64,000 bases of DNA from Sambucus nigra (GCA_949130495.1 OX422207.1:835176073-835240072); one strand, 5' to 3'. Counted from the stretch's first letter, positions 23,658 through 33,225 are shown. Made by a program: numbers and translations. The notes: a model not told the origin generated them from the sequence alone.

Positions 23658-23665
23658 TTTAAATA
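23658..23665 (-). promoter_or_regulatory. Candidate TATA box for the antisense gene
   Basis: On the minus strand, TATTTAAA in the context CCCAAGTATTTAAAGGC lies about 410 bp upstream of the antisense ATG, between the gene and the 3' LTR. No other good TATA-like sequence was noticed there. It suggests an internal promoter separate from the LTR promoter. Confidence 0.4.
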
Positions 23666-23844
23666 CTTGGGCACGATTCCCAAGGTTCATCATTGCCTTG
23701 GGAAGCCCAAGGGACAATTGACAGCATGTGCCAACCAAGTGGGCACGCCTTGGCAATGGACAAGTGTCATGCGGGTATTGACTTTGGGGTGAATAGACCT
23801 CGGAGGCAAGAACCCCTTAGCCACCCACTCTCGCGAATGACTAA

Positions 23845-23859
23845 GGGCTGGGGGGTGAT
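23845..23859 (+). other. Tat-B polypurine tract
   Basis: GGGCTGGGGGGTGAT directly precedes the 3' LTR and would prime plus-strand synthesis. It is G-rich, with one C and two T interruptions. Confidence 0.75.
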
Positions 23860-24826
23860 TGATATACCCAAGTATGACCTCGGCCTAGAGGAGCACACCT
23901 CGGCCGAGATGAGAGCCGAGACAATGGCCGACCCACCGGTGCCGGGGGGGGGGGGGGGCACGATATCATCCCTCGGCCAAGGCCATCTCGGCCCAGGCCG
24001 ACGCTACCACATGCACCACCCCGGGTACACCTCGTATCACAGATGTCAACATCAACCCCAGTCAATAGTAGGCCAAGATAACGAGAAGCTCTACATTCAC
24101 CTTCAACATCCACCTTACCTCGGAGGAGGCCGAGGTTACCAGAGGCATCGCTTAGCAATCAGCACGCCAATGACTCGGCCCAGGCCGACACAGGTATATA
24201 CCTCGGCTGACATAAAGCCGAGATAGCCCTTGACACCTCACGGATTGAGCGGACGACCAACCTTTATAGCTCGGCCTTTCCTATGCCGAGGCCATTCACC
24301 AACATGACTGCCAAGCACCTGTTGACATTTGGACAAGAACACCTGGGCATAAATCAGTTATAACAAGATTATTCTCCACCTGTGGGAGAATATTTCATCA
24401 TCATTACCTACATATGGCCCTGACAGCTGGCACACCACCATTGGTGAGGAAGCTACACACATGCACATTACATGCATAGGGGGTACATTACACCCCCTAG
24501 GCACTATATAAATGGATCACCCCCAACCTTGCAAAGGGATCCAGATATTAAAACCCTAGCAGAAATTCTGTCTAAATATATACAGTAGATGGAGAGAAAG
24601 AGCTTGAGAGGTTGTATCCATGGCCATTAGTGCCTGCCTTCAGTGATATTACTCACACTCACCCACAGTGGACGTAGGCCAGATTGGCTGAACCACTTAT
24701 ATTCAGTTGTCATTCCTCTTATCCTCACCTCATTCTTGTCTTATTCATACAGCTGTGCTGCCATTGTTACACTTGTATCGAGCTTGCAAACACATCACCT
24801 GGAGGTGCTGGTTTTCAGCATCATCA
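23860..24826 (+). repeat. Tat-B 3' LTR
   Basis: About 967 bp, TGATATACCC...ATCATCA, followed by the GTTCT duplication. It is near-identical to the 5' LTR, with TATATAAA at 24,505-24,512. Confidence 0.96.
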
Positions 24827-24831
24827 GTTCT

Positions 24832-25194
24832 TACAATATTTGTTGATGAACTATGTGGGAGTATAACCCATATTGAATTATAAAGTAAAAATCTATAAAA
24901 TTGATGTCTACTTTTAGTGTTGTGTATATATGTTAGTTGATGCCATTATATTTTTAGCCTAATTAGATTCTAAGGTTATCTCAATTTATATTTTTCTTTT
25001 TCTATCTAATAATTTTCAACGTAAGAGCACAGTACATAATTCCAAACACGTCCTTTATTTTTTTTTAATTTCCTATCAATTTGGAGTTTTACTGTACATT
25101 TTTTTATCTTGAGATTCTATATTATAACGTATGTATAAGTTTCGTCAATACCATTTCGTTTCAATTTTGTAATATTATGTTTTTTTCAAATTTT
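24832..25194. other. CACTA interior resumed, AT-rich
   Basis: CACTA sequence continues immediately after the Tat-B target duplication. It is AT-rich and I see no gene in it. Confidence 0.5.
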
Positions 25195-25204
25195 TTAAAA
25201 GTTA

Positions 25205-25680
25205 TTAAATGGGTGCCCCACCCCCACCCCACCCCACCCCCAGCCCCCCTCTCCCCGGCACACACATACCCACACACCTACACACACACCCCACCCCACC
25301 CCCTGCCCCCCTCCACCACCCCCTCCCCCACCACACACCCCACCCCACCCCACCCCACCCCCTGCCCCCCTCCACCACCCCCTCCCCCACCACACACCAC
25401 CACACACATATATACACACACATACACACACATATACACATACATACACATACATATACACACGCGCACACACCCCGCCCTGCCCCCACTCCCTACCCCC
25501 ACCCTGCCCCATCCCCCACACACGCACACACATACACACATATATATATACACATACACACATAAATATACACACAAACATATATATAAATGGAAGAGAG
25601 AGAGAGAGAGAAAATCGACCTGAAAGTAGAGAGAGAGAGAGAGAGAGCAGCATCGAGAGAGAGAGAGAGGGAGGGAACGG
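25205..25680. repeat. C-rich, CA-rich, TA and GA microsatellite tracts of the CACTA
   Basis: CCCCACC repeats, then CACACATA repeats, then (TA)n and (GA)n. The composition matches the variable parts of the array at 9,930-11,800. Open frames here are low-complexity artefacts. Confidence 0.92.
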
Positions 25681-25723
25681 CGGTAGGGAAAAAAGAAGGG
25701 GGTAGGGTTTTAGCTGCAAATAT

Positions 25724-25920
25724 TGTCACGGTCGTGTCAAGGTCATTGACCGTGACAAGTATTTAACTAATTATCACGGTCATTGACCGTGACAAGTAAA
25801 TTTGTCACGGACTTGTCACGGTCAATGACCGTGACAATTAGTTGTCACGGTCGTGTCAAGGTCAATGACCGTGACAAAAAATGCGTGTTTTTTGTCACGG
25901 TCAATGACCTTGACAAGGGT
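25724..25920. repeat. CACTA right subterminal palindromic repeats
   Basis: About five copies of the same imperfect palindrome as at the left end (core CACGGTCAATGACCGTG and variants), near 25,735, 25,779, 25,816, 25,856 and 25,893. The right cluster begins about 240 bp from the terminus. Confidence 0.85.
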
Positions 25921-25943
25921 GGCCGGCTGAAAGGTAACAATTT

Positions 25944-25961
25944 GGCCATTTTGGTGTAGTG
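25944..25961. repeat. CACTA right terminal inverted repeat
   Basis: GGCCATTTTGGTGTAGTG, the inverse of CACTACACCAAAATGGCC, followed by the TTC target duplication. Confidence 0.93.
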
Positions 25962-25964
25962 TTC

Positions 25965-26459
25965 CATTAGGTCGGATGGTCGTTGAGAGTTCCTCGACGC
26001 AATCCTAGGAGGACTTCTATTCCTCCTAGGGCCCAAACGATCAAAAGGAGAGACTCTACTAAACCTTTCTAGAGAACTAGTCCTTTCGGGAGTGAGAATA
26101 ACATTCCGTTGAGAATCTGTATCTTGTACTGATGAGGTCCGACCTGGTTGATACGAAGGATAATTAGTCCTCTCAGTACGGTGTGCGCCAGTACGTCTAG
26201 ACTGAGAGACCTCCCGGAATAGCGTTCGTCTAGTTCTTAAAGATGGCAAATGGGTATTTCTCTCAACACTTCGTTGTCCTGATTAGGTCGGCACTCCACC
26301 TTGAACAATTTGTATAAGTTGACACATAGTTTCTTGCATGGCCGTTTGGCCTTGGGCTAAATTAGCCATTATGCCAGCCGGATCTTGAATATTTGGGGGA
26401 ATAGAGGGGTTTGGAGGGACCACAGTGTTTCGATTACTGGATTCCGAATTCTCAGCCAT
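25965..26459 (-). pseudogene. Tat-A gag, N-terminal part (right of the CACTA)
   Basis: The ATG at 26,459 opens the start of gag (MAENSESSNR). A Pro-rich part and a short helix lead to a TAA near 26,282. The same frame then continues with Arg/Ser-rich sequence that resembles the N-terminal third of Tat-B gag (SSLERFSRVSPFDRLG here, SAFERLG there). The frame runs into the CACTA boundary at 25,962-25,964. The lengths of the CACTA and its duplication are such that the frame on this side agrees with the frame at 7,672. Confidence 0.82.
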
Positions 26460-26499
26460 AGATGATGAATTGTTTTGGTGAAAAACGCTAAGTACAGTC

Positions 26500-26518
26500 G
26501 TTCCCACAGACGACGCCA
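26500..26518 (-). other. Tat-A primer-binding site
   Basis: On the minus strand TTGGCGTCGTCTGTGGGAA lies three bases inside the LTR. It equals the Tat-B site with one change in the TGGCGCC start (TGGCGTC), supporting their kinship. Confidence 0.7.
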
Positions 26519-26521
26519 ATA

Positions 26522-27014
26522 TGTTAATGTAAAAAACTTGATTATATCTAATTAATCAATCACAGATAAATAAGACAAAGGATTTTTAAAGTGGTCCAGC
26601 CTTGTAAGAATGGCCTACGTCCACTGTTTTGTATTGCTGACTGTTTGCCTTGAATCTCGATAATAGTTTTTTCAAGAGATCCAAAGTCCCCTTCTTATGA
26701 GGAGGTTATAATGTATTTATAGCCTTGAGGCCATACATATGAAAGGATAATGCGCTGCTATCTAGTAGACATATACATCTATACGATAATAATGCGCATT
26801 TAATGCATAGTTGTCTTTTGATTCTCTTGATTTGGATGCTCTGCACGCTAAGTAGCTCGAACCGCTTAAGTTGCTAGGTATCTTCAAGTTGCTTGGAGCA
26901 CCTGAGTAGCTCGGTGGCAATATGTTGTTCATCGACAGTATTTGTATTTGCCACGTAGTGTTGACACGTGTCTTCAAGTGATTGGTCCATGTCAGCAGAC
27001 TAAATTTGGTATCA
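26522..27014 (-). repeat. Tat-A 5' LTR
   Basis: About 493 bp. It reads TGATACC...TTAACA on the minus strand, with a TATA box (CTATAAATAC) at about 26,713-26,722. Its inner end is fixed by the primer-binding site. The outer end is placed where pararetrovirus sequence resumes; the adjoining five bases are ACACT. Confidence 0.75.
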
Positions 27015-27203
27015 ACACTTGGTTCTAGAGTTTCTTTCTCTAAAGGTAGTATATGGTCTGAATATATATTTCTTTGAAAAACCTAAAGGCATAGCCTTAA
27101 ACTTATTTTATTTTCAATCTTGGTTCTTTTTTAATTTCTTAGATTCACTACCACATCTCCATTGGATTGACGCAATATCTCTTTCGTCTTTAATTGGAGG
27201 AAT

Positions 27204-27608
27204 CTATTTGAAAGTTTCTTCAATTAATTTTCCTTGAGTTATATCTCGTCTTTTAGCTATGATATAGTCTTTGAAAAAATTGATTCTTTCACCAAGGGAA
27301 TTATTCTTAACTCCAACAACTCCTGGCCAATTCTTGTATTCATTAATTAGGATTTGTCCAATAGCTGGTATCTTTATAAAATACTCATCTTTTAAGGTCT
27401 CACCAAATTCTTTAATTTGGTAATATAGTTGTTCATAATTATTGTTATATTCATTAATCTTGTCTAGTTTGCAAATACTAAGAAGAGATAACTTAGTTTT
27501 TGCTAAGTCTTTCTCATTGATTTGAGCTAAATGTCTAGCTCTAATGAATTCTGAAGTAAATAATTGAATATATTCTTCAATTGATATTTCTTCTGAATTT
27601 TCTCTCAA
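27204..27608 (-). pseudogene. Pararetrovirus coat-protein-like segment
   Basis: A 134-codon frame with a helical pattern and a segment ending SLGERINFFKDYIIAKRRD that resembles caulimovirid coat-protein cores. Downstream codons are basic and include stops. A single Cys lies at the junction with the Tat-A LTR. It is part of a dead endogenous copy. A retrotransposon capsid is the alternative, but the tRNA-Met site, the lack of LTRs and the upstream movement-protein-like region favour a virus. Confidence 0.55.
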
Positions 27609-28365
27609 TTTCTCAATCTTAGTTAGGGATTATACATTTGTAGCTTATCTTAGACTGTCTAAGTAATCTTTTGCAATACCTCTAATGTATTGCTCAGCGT
27701 ATTATTTACATTAGCTTGCGCCCCATTGTTCATTAGATGCAAAACACATGTTCATTTGATTATGCGATTCATCTAAGGCTTTCTTCCTATCTTGGACATT
27801 ATGTAGATTAAAGTATTTCCCAAATGGATTTATGGCTTGATTTGCCATGGTCTTAACAGGAGTAAAACTCTTGTCATTAGTTGGAAAGTCTTTTATATAA
27901 TCAGGTTTAGTCTTTACCAGAGTGTTTGAATAAATAGGAATATTTATTCTTATTGGTTTAATAAGAGTCTAGGAGTATTATTTAGCCTAATACTGGTTCC
28001 TATCTCTTGTTTATTAGGACCTACATGTGTAGTTGGCATTAATATTTCCTTTCCTTCTTCCATTTGTCTTAAGTTTCTAAGAAGTTCTTTAGTATTCTTA
28101 GATTCTTTAAGCTTTAATATATGGTTTTGGTATATCATATTAAATCTATCCCCGTCTTGGAACCTAACAGAATGACTTCTATTAAGATGTTCTTTAAATG
28201 TCTTCATGTCCAATTCTGAGGGTTTATGTCCAGAGTTTTGGATTCTAGATTTTTCTCTAACTAAGCCTTTTTGTTCAAATGATCTTCTAGTTCTAATTAT
28301 TGGAGCTTGTCTTAAGAAACTAGAGCTAGCTTTGCTATTACATTCTCCTTATAAAGGATCATTGA

Positions 28366-29480
28366 TTATGGCTTCTCCCATATTTTTAAATCTAATTTCT
28401 TTAGTGTGGATATTCTTATTGGTAATCTTAGGGGGCCAAACTGGATAGTTACATTTCCAGTGACATCGTCTTGATTAATAAACAATGGTTTATTATGTAT
28501 GGTCTTAGTTTCTTGAAATTCTGGCAATTGCCGAAGAGTCTTAGCTTTTTCTTTCATAGGTCCAGTATTCCTAATACTGTAAGAATGATTGTAGTCTGAA
28601 TTATTAGTTCTAACTAATATTTCTTCATTAAGTCTACCGCTAGGAATTTTCGATTGCATTCCTTCACAGGGGAATTGGGAAAATTTCACATAGCTTTGAA
28701 ATTCTATATTTATAGTAGCAACAGGGATAATATTGTCTTCATAGCCACTAGCATATAAGATTAACTTAAAATGTTTGACTGTGTCTACGGTTACTCTATA
28801 TACTGGAATAACATTGAAGTATTCGATGCTATTTCACATTTTTAATTGGGCTATCCCAATAAGACTTTTCTCAAAATCTTTCCATCTTTTATCTGTTAAA
28901 CAACATAATATGTTGATATTATTTTGAGGTCTATGTAATCCTTGGATTCTTGCTTGGAAGAGTCCAAAGGTTAGGAATTTGAATTTTCTATCAGTTCCTT
29001 TTGATTTTATCCATTCCGAGTCAAAAACTTAAAGCTCAGTATAAGACTTGTCTAATACATGATTTCTACAATGATAAGTCTTGTTATAATTAGGAGTCTT
29101 GGGTGTGGCTCATTCTTTAAATAAGTATATGTATCTTACTGCTGGAAGTTGTCCATTATGTATGGAGTCTTCTACAATTTTCCAGTCAACCTCACCCCAT
29201 TCTTTCCACTGAAGAGGATTGGTGAAATTTCTTTCCTTCCACCATGTTCTAACATTGGAGGATGAATCTTTAAGTCTTTGGAGCATAAAATTACTATGTC
29301 CAATATTTGGGATAGGGCTTGCTGTCTTACTAGTCTTATCTAATCCATAATTTATGATTCTTCTAGTTATGGTCTTTCCTTCGTTAGTTTCTGTATAAGG
29401 AGATTCTCTAAATTTATAGGTGGTTACCTGTTTTTGTTCAAGTATTTTCTCAATTCTTTCTAAAGAGTCTGAGTAATCCT
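28366..29480 (-). pseudogene. Pararetrovirus movement-protein-like region
   Basis: Two or more frames separated by stops and shifts. Short pieces such as WWKERNF, LFQARIQGLHRP and ILCCLTDKRW resemble the N-terminal and movement domains of pararetroviral polyproteins, whose product widens plasmodesmata. The segment lies between a coiled-coil-like frame (29,490-29,846) and the coat-like frame, the usual caulimovirid order. It is broken by stops near 29,109 and 28,838 and is inactive. Confidence 0.5.
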
Positions 29481-29489
29481 TTTGTCTTT

Positions 29490-29846
29490 TTATCTGTTTA
29501 AGGATTTTTCTTTAAAGATTTTATTCTCTTTTCTAGCATTTTCAGTGATATCTTCATTATGCTTAAGAGAATTACTAATCTTTGCAATGCAATCTTTTAC
29601 TTCATTATCTTTTTCTTGTTGTTGCACAATTTTTTGTGTTATTTTAGCTTCTATGACTACTACGGTTTTTTCTATTTTATCTAAGCGAGTTAGAATAAAA
29701 GGAAAGTCTAATTCTGCTTGGGAAGGTTTATTATATATAAACTTAATTCCTTCCATAATTTTTTCATATTTTTCTTTTGCTTGGGCAATGTTTAGTCTAA
29801 GTTCGTTAAAAATACTATCCATTTCGGATAGGTTATGGCTTTCCAT
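29490..29846 (-). pseudogene. Pararetrovirus N-terminal coiled-coil-like segment
   Basis: A 118-codon frame rich in Lys, Glu and Ile with heptad-like spacing (for example LDKIEKTVVVIEAKI). It lies between the viral start region and the movement-like region. No enzyme motif. More coding-like but interrupted sequence continues to 30,660. Confidence 0.45.
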
Positions 29847-30817
29847 ATTGTTAAGATAATTTGCTAAATTTTGTTAGAATTTAACAAAGTTTGTATAGAG
29901 GGTGGTTAATCCTTCTGTCTTAGCCTTTAAATCTAATTGTAAGTCTTTAACAAAGCTACTATTATAGTCTTGAGTCGCTGCAATTGATGTTGAGATTAAA
30001 TTTAATCTCTCAAGTATAACTCTTGATGCTTTAGCAGCATTAGCAATCTCATTTTCATTTATCTTATAATAATCATCATTTATCTTTTCTATAATTCTTT
30101 GGTAAGAATCTGCTAGGGTCTGAATGAAGAGGTTTTCAGGTACCTCATTCTAGTCTGCTCTAACTATTTCCATTAGAAGGATAATTATCTAATCTAGGAA
30201 TAAATTTAGCTATTCCTTGGTGAGTTTAATTAACTCACGTTCTTGATTTTTTATCAAAGTTTTAATTTCTAAAATGTCTTTGTTAATGACTTCTATGTGG
30301 TTAGTATTAATATTTATTTCTTGTAGTACTTGTATAAGGTCTATCAAGATTTGACTATCTATTTCTTGTATTGTTTTGGAGATATTTTTGATATTTGTTT
30401 ATAGGGTTTAAATGTCTTTAAATAATTGTCTTGAAAATAAGTAGGATACACTTATTTTGGTCTAGTATACTATTAATGGCACCGACAGTGTCTTATCTAC
30501 TGTCTGCATGTTTAGCTGGAATATTTTCAACGTGTGAACAACCGTCTATGTGTGAGGTTAAGAAACCTTCTAGGTCTAAATCAGTTATCGCTATGGGATG
30601 GTAGTTTGGATTGGTTCCAAAAATATATTTGTAAATACTTGGGGTAAATCCCAAGGGCATTAAAGTCTTTTAGTATTTAGGTCTGAAAGGAGCGTCTTGG
30701 CTCTGATACCAAGATTGGGATTGGGTCAAAATTTGGCGAGTTTCCTTTTCTAAAGTATTAAATCTCTGATACACTACATATTTTCTAAAATTATTGTGGT
30801 CTAAAATAAAATTTTAC

Positions 30818-30897
30818 TAAAGGTACGAGTTTTGTCATATTATGGACCTCATTTGAGAAAGGTACAAGTTTTGTCTTATTATGCACCTCATGCGAAC
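30818..30897. repeat. Two direct copies of a 40 bp unit
   Basis: AAAGGTACGAGTTTTGTC...CACCTCATT and AAAGGTACAAGTTTTGTC...CACCTCATG lie side by side with a few differences. Confidence 0.85.
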
Positions 30898-30903
30898 CTC
30901 TCC

Positions 30904-30904
<1 letters not shown>

Positions 30905-30934
<30 letters not shown>

Positions 30935-31416
30935 ACTCCTTTGTCGTGCGAAAGTCAAAATAAGTCCGCACGATACTATTTTTTTTTAAATTTCAAGAAA
31001 AAATTCTTTGGTTGATTTTTGTGCGGGTTCTAAATATTTCAGTACCCCTAAAAAAATAGTCTCAAAATATTTTTTTGGCTATTTAAAAAAATATCTAAGT
31101 TTGACAGTTTTTGTAATTGGTTCAGGGGTGTTGATAAAGGCACCTCAAAAATGTCTTCCTAACAGCACACAATGCATAAAAAACATTGTACACTGTTTTA
31201 AAATCCGTACTTTAAACTAGGAAAATATTTTGGAGTGCCTTTATCCGCACGCTTGTTTATAAAACTATCAAACATTGAATTGTTTTTTAAAATAAATTAA
31301 AAAATTATTTTGAGTTGATTTTTTAGGGAAACCCTGAAATTTTTTAAACCCACACAAAAAAATCAACACATTTTTTTACCATTTTAAAAAAGTGGTATAT
31401 ATGGTCGGCATGAGAA

Positions 31417-31452
<36 letters not shown>
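30905..31452. mobile_element. Fold-back (MITE-like) element 1, bounded by (TA)n
   Basis: The left arm TTGATTTTTGTGCGGGTTC...TTTCAGTACCCCTAAAAAA (about 31,013-31,055) pairs imperfectly with the right arm near 31,310-31,370. TGATAAAGGCACCTCAAAA near 31,131 is mirrored by GGAGTGCCTTTATCC near 31,234. The structure begins and ends in (TA)n tracts (30,908-30,932 and about 31,420-31,455). No coding capacity. Confidence 0.65.
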
Positions 31453-31496
<44 letters not shown>

Positions 31497-32439
31497 GTTC
31501 CCAAGTGAACCTAAAAGATGAACATTTGAATGAACCTTAGCAAAAAATAACTAACAACCTATTAATTTTAATTCTTATGTTGTAATTGGTTCGCACTAGC
31601 AGTAATGAACACACGTGTTGATCGAATATTTTTTTTACAACCTCCCCCCAGAACCTTATATTAGATTTGAATTCCATTGGAGTATAAAACACATCAGGGA
31701 TGAATCTTATGAAAAGACGGGTAGTCGTGGTAGAAGGATAGGGTATGACTCATTTTCATGTGTTCCATGAAAAAAATAGAGAACCGGATTTACAGAAAGA
31801 GTCATTTTACACCGACACATATTTGCGATACATTTGGTGCAACACAGTGACGTGTTGCACCGGTATTGGGTAGTGCCACTGGCGCGGATCCACATTCATA
31901 AGACAATAGTTAATTTTGGTGCAAAATGTCACTGTGTCACAAATCTGTGTCGGTCTAGCATTTCCCTTACAAAAAATCTCCTAGGGTAGAAAATAACTGA
32001 CAAAATTTTCCCGTGTAAATTTAAACACAGATATGAAATCACAGTGAAATCTTATCCTATCCTTAAAATATGAGATGCAGTCCTAGGAAACCTGTACTAC
32101 TATCTTCACGTGATTTGGTAGTTTCAATCAGTTACAAATGTTGTGTAAAATTTAATCGAGTTACAAAAAATTCATGGTGGTGTTACGAAGGGTGAAGAAA
32201 ACATTGTCTGGATAACAGTACACAGTTCACACATTTTTGTGTTTAATGGGTATTCAGTCTAGAATACAAACTTTAATTGGGGTGGGGGGTGTGGGGTCTG
32301 GGGGGTAAGGTGTGTGTGTATTAAAAAACACGCATGTCACACGTGTGTCCGTTGCCGCTAGCGCGTACCAATTACAACATGGGAATTAAAATCAATGGAT
32401 TTTAGGTGTTTTTTTTGTTAAGGTTCATTAAAATGTTCA

Positions 32440-32497
<58 letters not shown>
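31453..32497. mobile_element. Fold-back element 2 with long inverted repeats and microsatellite tips
   Basis: The left arm 31,514-31,620 is inverted at about 32,338-32,444, roughly 107 bp per arm with clear similarity (AGATGAACATTT, AATGAACCTTA, ATGTTGTAATTGGT, ACACACGTGT). Outside the arms the left side is (ATAG)n(AG)n and the right side is (CT)n(ATCT)n, so the microsatellites are inverted too. The interior of about 720 bp is noncoding and contains a smaller inverted repeat. Confidence 0.75.
31803..31966. repeat. Inner inverted repeat within fold-back element 2
   Basis: CACCGACACATATTTG near 31,810 is mirrored by CAAATCTGTGTCGGT near 31,940. At its core is a perfect 10 bp stem, GGTGCAACAC (31,836-31,845) with GTGTTGCACC (31,852-31,861). 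It is possibly a second small element. Confidence 0.65.
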
Positions 32498-32900
32498 GGA
32501 GAAGGCTCACCTACATCATGCTTTATACATCATCCATACATTACACCTAGTTGTAGCCCCTTGAAAATCATTTTTTCCAAATTTTTTATTTTTCTTTTGA
32601 AATTAACTTTCCAATAAATCCATGTTAAAAAAATTAGGTCAAAATACATTTTGTAGCTATTTTTAAAAAATCCACAAAAAACTGTTCAAAATACCTTATT
32701 TATAAGGGTTTGCGCCAACAATTTTTTGTGAAATTTTTAAAAATATTTACAAAATGTATTTTGACCTAATTTTTTGAATATGTGTTTATTAAAAGGTTAA
32801 TTTCAAGGGAAAAATAAAAATTTTGGAAAAAAAGTCTTAGGGCCTAGAACTAGATGTGATGTATGGTATGATGTATGCATCATGATGTAGGTGAGCCTTC

Positions 32901-32902
<2 letters not shown>
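32497..32902. mobile_element. Fold-back element 3, near-complete hairpin
   Basis: The left end GAAGGCTCACCTACATCATG is mirrored by CATGATGTAGGTGAGCCTTC at the right. The arms continue about 170 bp each (both hold AAAAAATTAGGTCAAAATACATTTTGTA), leaving a loop of only about 60-80 bp. Left flank (CT)n(ATCT)n, right flank (CT)n(TA)n. No gene. Confidence 0.82.
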
Positions 32903-32948
<46 letters not shown>

Positions 32949-33225
32949 GTTAACACACGTTAGTTTTTAAGTTGCTTAAAACCTAAAATATGTTAAACGA
33001 TTTCTTAAATTGATAAAAAAAGTATTTTTTGGGGGTATCCATGGAATGTTTAAATACATTGTAAAAGATAATCAACTTAAAGTACATCTTTTCTACTTGA
33101 AAAATTGGTCCACAACTTAGGATCATATTTTAGGCATGTATTTGAACAAGACTTGTATATATATACACACATGCATGCACAAACACGCACACACATACAT
33201 ATAGAAGTTGTACCTAATAAAAAAA
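32903..33225. other. Noncoding interval with (CT)n(TA)n and short CA tracts
   Basis: Microsatellite to about 32,948, then AT-rich sequence with a TATATACACACATGCATGC tract near 33,160-33,200. No gene seen. Confidence 0.5.

Larger units (their letters stand above)
11859..24826 (+). mobile_element. Tat-B: young, structurally complete Tat-type Ty3/gypsy element (about 13 kb)
   Basis: The LTRs at 11,859-12,821 and 23,860-24,826 both begin TGATATACCC and end ATCATCA, and are flanked by the 5 bp duplication GTTCT (11,854-11,858 and 24,827-24,831). Between them lie a TGGCGCC primer-binding site, gag, protease, RT, RNase H, archaeal-type RNase H, integrase, a tandem array of about 190 bp units, an antisense gene and a polypurine tract. 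The two LTRs differ at only about ten positions by eye plus a G-run length change, so the insertion is recent. Gag-pol carries disabling lesions. It lies inside the CACTA element. Confidence 0.96.
7673..25961. mobile_element. CACTA (En/Spm-type) DNA transposon, non-autonomous, hosting Tat-B
   Basis: The left end reads CACTACACCAAATCTGCCC. The right end, reverse-complemented, reads CACTACACCAAAATGGCC. Both ends are flanked by the 3 bp duplication TTC (7,670-7,672 and 25,962-25,964). Clusters of short imperfect palindromes lie just inside both ends. Without Tat-B the element is about 5.3 kb. It holds a TNP1-like gene but no TNP2/TNPD-type transposase that I can see, so it would depend on a transposase supplied elsewhere. 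It inserted into the gag of Tat-A. Confidence 0.93.
1..27014 (-). mobile_element. Tat-A: old Tat-type Ty3/gypsy LTR retrotransposon, 3' end beyond the window
   Basis: The element reads on the minus strand. Its 5' LTR lies at 26,522-27,014, followed by a primer-binding site, gag, protease, RT, RNase H, a second RNase H and integrase ending at 2,286, then a tandem array and an accessory gene on the opposite strand running to position 1 and beyond. The second, archaeal-type RNase H between the Ty3 RNase H and integrase is the hallmark of the Tat lineage. Gag is split by the CACTA element at 7,673-25,961. At least eight stops or frame breaks show that the copy is dead. The 3' LTR and the left target duplication lie outside the window. 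Confidence 0.88.
27015..30715 (-). mobile_element. Endogenous pararetrovirus fragment (Caulimoviridae-like), decayed
   Basis: An old integrated viral copy. On the minus strand a site matching the complement of initiator tRNA-Met (TGGTATCAGAGCC, about 30,693-30,711) is followed about 30 bases later by an ATG at 30,660. Collapsed reading frames then follow for 3.5 kb. Order and motifs suggest an N-terminal region, a movement-protein-like region (about 29,460-28,370) and a coat-protein-like region (about 27,900-27,020). No LTR flanks it. Many stops and frame changes make it inactive. The copy is cut at 27,014 by the Tat-A LTR, just where a coat-protein zinc knuckle would be expected. Protease and RT are not in the window. 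A petuvirus or florendovirus relation is a guess. Confidence 0.68.

Noticed and set aside
25081..25729. Long open frames rich in Pro/His/Thr (plus) and Cys/Val/Gly (minus)
   Set aside because: Low-complexity tracts of the CACTA read in all frames.
30693..30711. Sequence matching the 3' part of tRNA-Met, considered as a tRNA gene
   Set aside because: Only the complement of the tRNA 3' end is present, as in a primer-binding site; no cloverleaf.
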